64,000 nucleotides of DNA from Methylovirgula sp. 4M-Z18. GTDB taxonomy: Bacteria > Pseudomonadota > Alphaproteobacteria > Rhizobiales > Beijerinckiaceae. The stretch is from assembly GCF_037890675.1 (NCBI RefSeq), contig NZ_CP149574.1:2394874-2458873 (forward strand). The letters run 5' to 3'. The notes beneath the pieces were generated by a model. It saw only the letters and a list, made by a program, of their open reading frames with translations. It ran no database searches and had not been told where the DNA came from. The position numbers were made by a program, and so were the translations under genes. Below, in pieces: positions 61,601 to 64,000 of this stretch. The first letter of the stretch is position 1. Every line of letters begins with the position of its first letter.

Positions 61601-62211
61601 GAGCCATCTGCCAGCGAGGCCGGCTGCTGGCCGAGCAATTGGTTGAGCGGCGCCGCATCGGCCGGATCGGCGCCCGCCGCCACCGCCATCGTGTGATCGG
61701 GCAGAAGAACGAGATGCAGATCCACGCCTTCAAGGTCGATCCGCTTCAGCACCACCTTGCCGATCAGCAAAGGCAGAGGATCGACGGCGAACGCCGCTTT
61801 CGGCGCGGAGACGATGTGATGGCCGGCGGCATCTCGCAGCGACAAGCCGGCAATCGTCAATTCGGGGCCGTGTTCGCTGTCTTCGATCTGCGTGCTGCCG
61901 ATGGCGACCTGATAGTTGCTGCCCAACCGCTCGGCGATCGATTGCTGCAATTTTTCGCCGATGAGATCGATCCTGATCGGCCCTTGCGACAAACGCCAGA
62001 AGAAGGAGCCGACGAAAAGCGTGGCGATCAGCAAGATCGTAATGGCGCCGCTGCCGCTCCATATGCAGCAGCGGGCAAAGAAACCGCATCTGGCAAAAAA
62101 GGGCCCCGGCCGCCCGCCACCCTGCTGCTGCGGCCTTTCCGGCGCCTCACAAGTTTGTCCGATACGATCGCTCAAAAGCCGAAACGTCCTGTAATTACTT
62201 TGCAGTCGCAC
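58645..62211 (-). CDS. AsmA-like DUF3971 envelope protein (YhdP-like)
   Basis: A 1188-residue protein with an N-terminal membrane anchor (GAITILLIATLFVGSFFW, about residues 55-75) and a very long periplasmic part of beta-rich repeats, as in YhdP and other AsmA-like proteins that bridge inner and outer membrane and help lipid transport. A DUF3971 segment lies in the first half (from about 300, with SGRLHWNKEQERIDL); the C-terminus ends in AsmA-type repeats such as YVDFAQNKVNLGGTFVPAYAVN. The first 40 residues are Arg/Gln-rich, so a later start is possible. It is divergent to the peroxiredoxin gene. Confidence 0.85.
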   Translation of the reverse strand: MRLQSNYRTFRLLSDRIGQTCEAPERPQQQGGGRPGPFFARCGFFARCCIWSGSGAITILLIATLFVGSFFWRLSQGPIRIDLIGEKLQQSIAERLGSNYQVAIGSTQIEDSEHGPELTIAGLSLRDAAGHHIVSAPKAAFAVDPLPLLIGKVVLKRIDLEGVDLHLVLLPDHTMAVAAGADPADAAPLNQLLGQQPASLADGSVPAPAGATNLLSTKQIANQLAAIFAAASDPNGPLGTLKRLGVSDSRLVIDDRIANRTATFNAVDIAFDRAYSGSTALSVAADGANGRWSFDIDMQTKSGDEKALDIATQNLSLDDIRLAAGLGQIGIDFDMPIAAKMHLRLAKDGSLASADGDYSLGSGYFLVNDPDFEPVLVDRFSGRLHWNKEQERIDLDQARFLANGTDFILTGFVQPPQNGTAPWSFAVESRDATISAERPGEKPIAVSKLEFTGSFLPQDLRLTINRFIASGPEVSVAVAGDVQVTNLGVKMRFGMNLGTMPAKVVVRLWPAMVVPKVRDWFLINVLDGRLEHGSMQLDYDEKAVALVRSDHPPPDDAFHMDFTLSDATIIAARGLPPLTGLNGVGKLTGHTATFDASKGLMDLGQGRKLSVLDGTFFVPDGGVKPHPPATVTAHVTGSADSLADLLMRDTVKNFANLNFDPAAVKGQVDGHLVLDFKLGTPPGEEQLTPRATATLTNLSVDKLLGDEKLEAATLAVSLDQSGIAAEGDGKLFGVPAGIDLHRPLNGAGDAVFAFVLDDAARAKRGFTLGSGVSGPIGVKMSAQVGGKTADQKAQVDLDLSRTNIDNPIPGLVKPANRAAKASAVVSQKGDHVLLDQIVFDVGTASFRGSAELTNDGGLIGAKFTQARLSPGDDMKLDIAGGDTLKITARGNALDVRPFLQSLTNYGNKPRSDQTGRPIDIDLKTTLLTGYNSQVLSNAEMKASLQSAVIRDLQLKGKFGRDTLYARIAKGEAVPVLSITSEDAGSLLSFLDYYRHMEGGHLDVELRMSDARFDGSVLIKDFNLRDEPAMRRLVSEGVTGAGDEQNLNQAPKINASLVPFTKLNVNISRANGRIDLRDGVMWGPQIGATVDGYVDFAQNKVNLGGTFVPAYAVNNMFAKVPVVGMILGGSSHEGLFGVNYTVSGSANAPVLSFNPLSAIAPGFLRKIFGVVDGSGTTSSIAPPGEIPEQ

Positions 62212-62379
62212 GCCCTGCGGAGCCGTCCTCCTATGAGTCGTGCCGACTATAAGGATTTATGCGCAAACAAGCCATTCAACACATGTTCATAAAGAGTGGC
62301 GATTTCGCATCGCCCAACCGGCGCTCTATCATGCGAAACATGATACCTCTGCCGCGACAATAAGACGAAAGGAAGGCAC

Positions 62380-62853
62380 ATGCCGCATTCATTAACGGCC
62401 GGCGATCCGGCCCCCGCTTTTTCTTTGCCCGACGAGGCCGGCGGCAGCCGTTCGCTCGCCGATTTTGCCGGCAAGAAGCTCGTTTTGTATTTCTATCCGC
62501 AGGACAACACGCCGACCTGCACCCAGGAGGCGATAGATTTCAACCGGCTGAAGGGCGCCTTCCAAAAGGCCGAAACGGAGATCGTCGGGATCTCGCCGGA
62601 TCCGCTCAAATCACATAGCAAATTCAAGACCAAACACGCGCTCGACCTCACCCTGCTCTCGGACGAACAGCGCGCGGTTCTGGAGGCTTACGGCGTCTGG
62701 AAAGAGAAGGTGATGTTCGGCAACCGATATATGGGCGTCGAGCGCACCACCTTCTTGATCGACGCGCAGGGTAAGATCGCGCAGGTCTGGAACAAGGTCC
62801 GGATCAAGGGTCACGCCGAGGCGGTGTTGCAGGCAGCCGAGGCGCTGGGGTAG
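62380..62853 (+). CDS. Bcp-type peroxiredoxin with a single cysteine
   Basis: A 157-residue thioredoxin-fold peroxidase of the Bcp/PrxQ group that reduces peroxides. The peroxidatic Cys 47 is in YPQDNTPTCTQEAIDF, and an Arg near residue 120 supports the site. In most Bcp proteins a resolving Cys follows five residues later (CTxxAC); here that position is Asp and no other Cys exists in the chain, so it should act as a 1-Cys enzyme that needs an external thiol. AAGGAAGG precedes the ATG. A perfect hairpin at 62855-62875 separates it from prfB. Confidence 0.93.
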   Translation: MPHSLTAGDPAPAFSLPDEAGGSRSLADFAGKKLVLYFYPQDNTPTCTQEAIDFNRLKGAFQKAETEIVGISPDPLKSHSKFKTKHALDLTLLSDEQRAVLEAYGVWKEKVMFGNRYMGVERTTFLIDAQGKIAQVWNKVRIKGHAEAVLQAAEALG

Positions 62854-62854
62854 G

Positions 62855-62875
62855 CCCTGCGCCGGCGGCGCAGGG
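62855..62875. terminator. Perfect GC hairpin between convergent bcp-type and prfB genes
   Basis: CCCTGCGCC (62855-62863) and GGCGCAGGG (62867-62875) form a 9-bp stem with a three-base loop, starting two bases after the peroxiredoxin stop and ending 32 bases before the prfB stop. There is no T-run on either strand, so it is a candidate bidirectional, RNA-stem-type terminator. Confidence 0.6.
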
Positions 62876-62907
62876 ATGGGTGAGGGTGCCGGAAAGCTCG
62901 CGCCGTC

Positions 62908-64000
62908 CTACTCCACATCCTCAACCTCGACCTTGCGGCCGGTGAGGCGCTGGGCCAGCGAGGCCTCCATGAAGGCGTCGAGATCGCCGTCCAGCACGTC
63001 GCCTGGCGTGCCGGAGGTGACGCCTGTGCGAAGGTCCTTCACCATCTGGTAGGGCTGCAGCACGTAGGAGCGGATCTGATGGCCCCAGCCGATGTCGGTC
63101 TTGGAGGCCGCGTCGGCATTGGCCTTCTCTTCGCGCTTCTTGAGCTCCATTTCGTAGATGCGCGCGCGCAGCATCGCCCAGGCCTGGGCGCGGTTCTTGT
63201 GCTGGGACCGCTCCTGCTGGCACGCGACGACGATGCCGGTCGGAATATGGGTGATGCGCACCGCCGATTCGGTCTTATTCACGTGCTGGCCGCCGGCGCC
63301 CGACGCGCGGTAGACGTCGATACGGCAATCGGATTCGTTGATGTCCACGTCGATCTTGTCGTCGACGACCGGATAGACCCAGACCGAGGCAAAACTCGTA
63401 TGGCGCCGGGCGTTGGAATCGAAGGGCGAAATCCGCACCAGCCGATGCACGCCGCTCTCGGTCTTCAGCCAGCCATAGGCGTTTTCGCCCTTGAGCAGAA
63501 TGGTCGCCGATTTGATGCCGGCCTCGTCGCCATCGGTCTCCTCGACCACTTCGACCTTGAATTTGCGGCGCTCGCCCCAGCGCGAATACATGCGGTACAG
63601 CATGCGCGCCCAGTCGCAGCTCTCGGTGCCGCCGGCGCCCGAATGCACTTCGAGATAGGCATCGTTACCATCGGCCTCGCCCGACAGCATGGCCTGGATC
63701 TGCAGAGCCTCGCTGTCCTTGCGCAGCCGGCGCAGGGTCGTCAGCCCTTCCTCCTCGAAATCGGCATCGCCCTCGGCCTCCCCGAGTTCAACGAGCCCGA
63801 TGCCCTCTTCGAGATTGTGCTCGAGCTGTTGCAAGCCCATGAGCCGCGATTCCAGCTCATTACGCTCGCGCATCAGCTTTTGCGCAGCGTCCGGATCGTT
63901 CCAGAATGCGGGGTCCTCGGCCTTGGCGGTTAGTTCGGCGAGACGCCTGGTCGCTGAGTCGACGTCAAAGATGCCTCCTCAGCAGTCCCACCGACTGCTT
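62908..64000 (-). CDS. prfB: Peptide chain release factor 2, with programmed +1 frameshift; 5' end outside
   Basis: Release factor 2 reads UAA and UGA stops. The main frame contains [18 protein letters not shown], the GGQ catalytic loop in [19 protein letters not shown] and the normal end [13 protein letters not shown]. The gene runs off the right edge. At the edge the minus strand shows the classic frameshift site: an internal Shine-Dalgarno AGGAGG (complement of 63974-63979), then CTT TGA C (complement of 63964-63970). Twelve codons of the zero frame are visible, ending at TGA 63967-63965; the +1 frame continues [13 protein letters not shown] into the rest of the protein. The first ATG in the long frame (63873) is therefore not the start. 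Confidence 0.95.
63964..63979 (-). promoter_or_regulatory. Programmed +1 ribosomal frameshift signal of prfB
   Basis: On the minus strand AGGAGG is followed by three bases, then CTTTGAC. This is the known autoregulatory slip site: slow reading of UGA when release factor 2 is scarce allows a shift from CUU to UUU, helped by the internal Shine-Dalgarno sequence. In-frame TGA is at 63967-63965. Confidence 0.92.

Noticed and set aside
1-64000. CRISPR array
   Set aside because: No series of short regularly spaced repeats was seen; the only tandem repeats are the 204-bp units in the autotransporter gene.

Overview
The window is chromosomal DNA of a GC-rich alphaproteobacterium, most likely of the Hyphomicrobiales (Beijerinckiaceae/Methylocystaceae-like; the family is an inference). 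Supporting signs are a suf operon in the usual alphaproteobacterial order with Irr/ICE-like palindromes upstream, a folate-dependent TrmFO, a ParE-type topoisomerase, paired DUF1127 proteins, an IorAB-type molybdenum oxidoreductase and IS5/IS3/IS481 debris. Nothing suggests a plasmid or phage origin.

Positions 1-23.7 kb are accessory. A LysR fragment runs off the left edge, followed by a LysR gene with an SDR-like tail that is divergent to an NAD(P)-binding reductase gene. Positions 3.7-13.3 kb hold a catabolic cluster on the minus strand: periplasmic binding protein, ABC permease, DapA-family lyase, a 971-aa fusion of HcnA-, HcnB- and HcnC-like modules, ABC ATPase, dihydropyrimidinase/hydantoinase and DUF3830 protein. 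Two divergent GntR genes lie upstream, and GGTATACC palindromes occur at both candidate control regions. It looks like an import-and-oxidation unit for an amino- or imino-acid-like nitrogen compound. The closest known pathway logic is D-hydroxyproline dehydrogenase plus DapA-type deaminase, but the substrate is not determined. Positions 13.3-23.7 kb are a scrapyard: an IS481 start fragment, a broken GyrI-like gene, a large autotransporter with 204-bp repeats, remnants of an amidohydrolase and a fumarylacetoacetate-hydrolase-type gene next to a GntR gene, a truncated IS5, an AlpA-type regulator with broken neighbours, an alcohol dehydrogenase/LysR pair and an IS3 fragment.

From 23.9 kb the window is mostly core genome: guaA, an RsmB-type rRNA methyltransferase, a previously unlisted 54-aa lipoprotein with a strong terminator, an L,D-transpeptidase, trmFO, a glycosyltransferase divergent from a flippase, a VOC protein, pncB, parE, a cytochrome b561, a LysR gene flanked by two DUF1127 genes, an rhlE-like helicase, an MFS exporter and an isoquinoline-1-oxidoreductase-like pair.

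Positions 46.2-53.7 kb hold the iron-sulfur assembly operon (class V desulfurase, sufB, a cupin gene, sufC, sufD, sufS, DUF59, sufA) read from a region with two TTAGAA-N3-TTCTAA palindromes. An alpha/beta hydrolase gene diverges from it. Then come a TauD-type dioxygenase, a YdeI-like protein, tyrS, an SDR, a 1188-aa AsmA-like envelope protein, a Bcp-type peroxiredoxin and, running off the right edge, prfB with its programmed +1 frameshift site visible.
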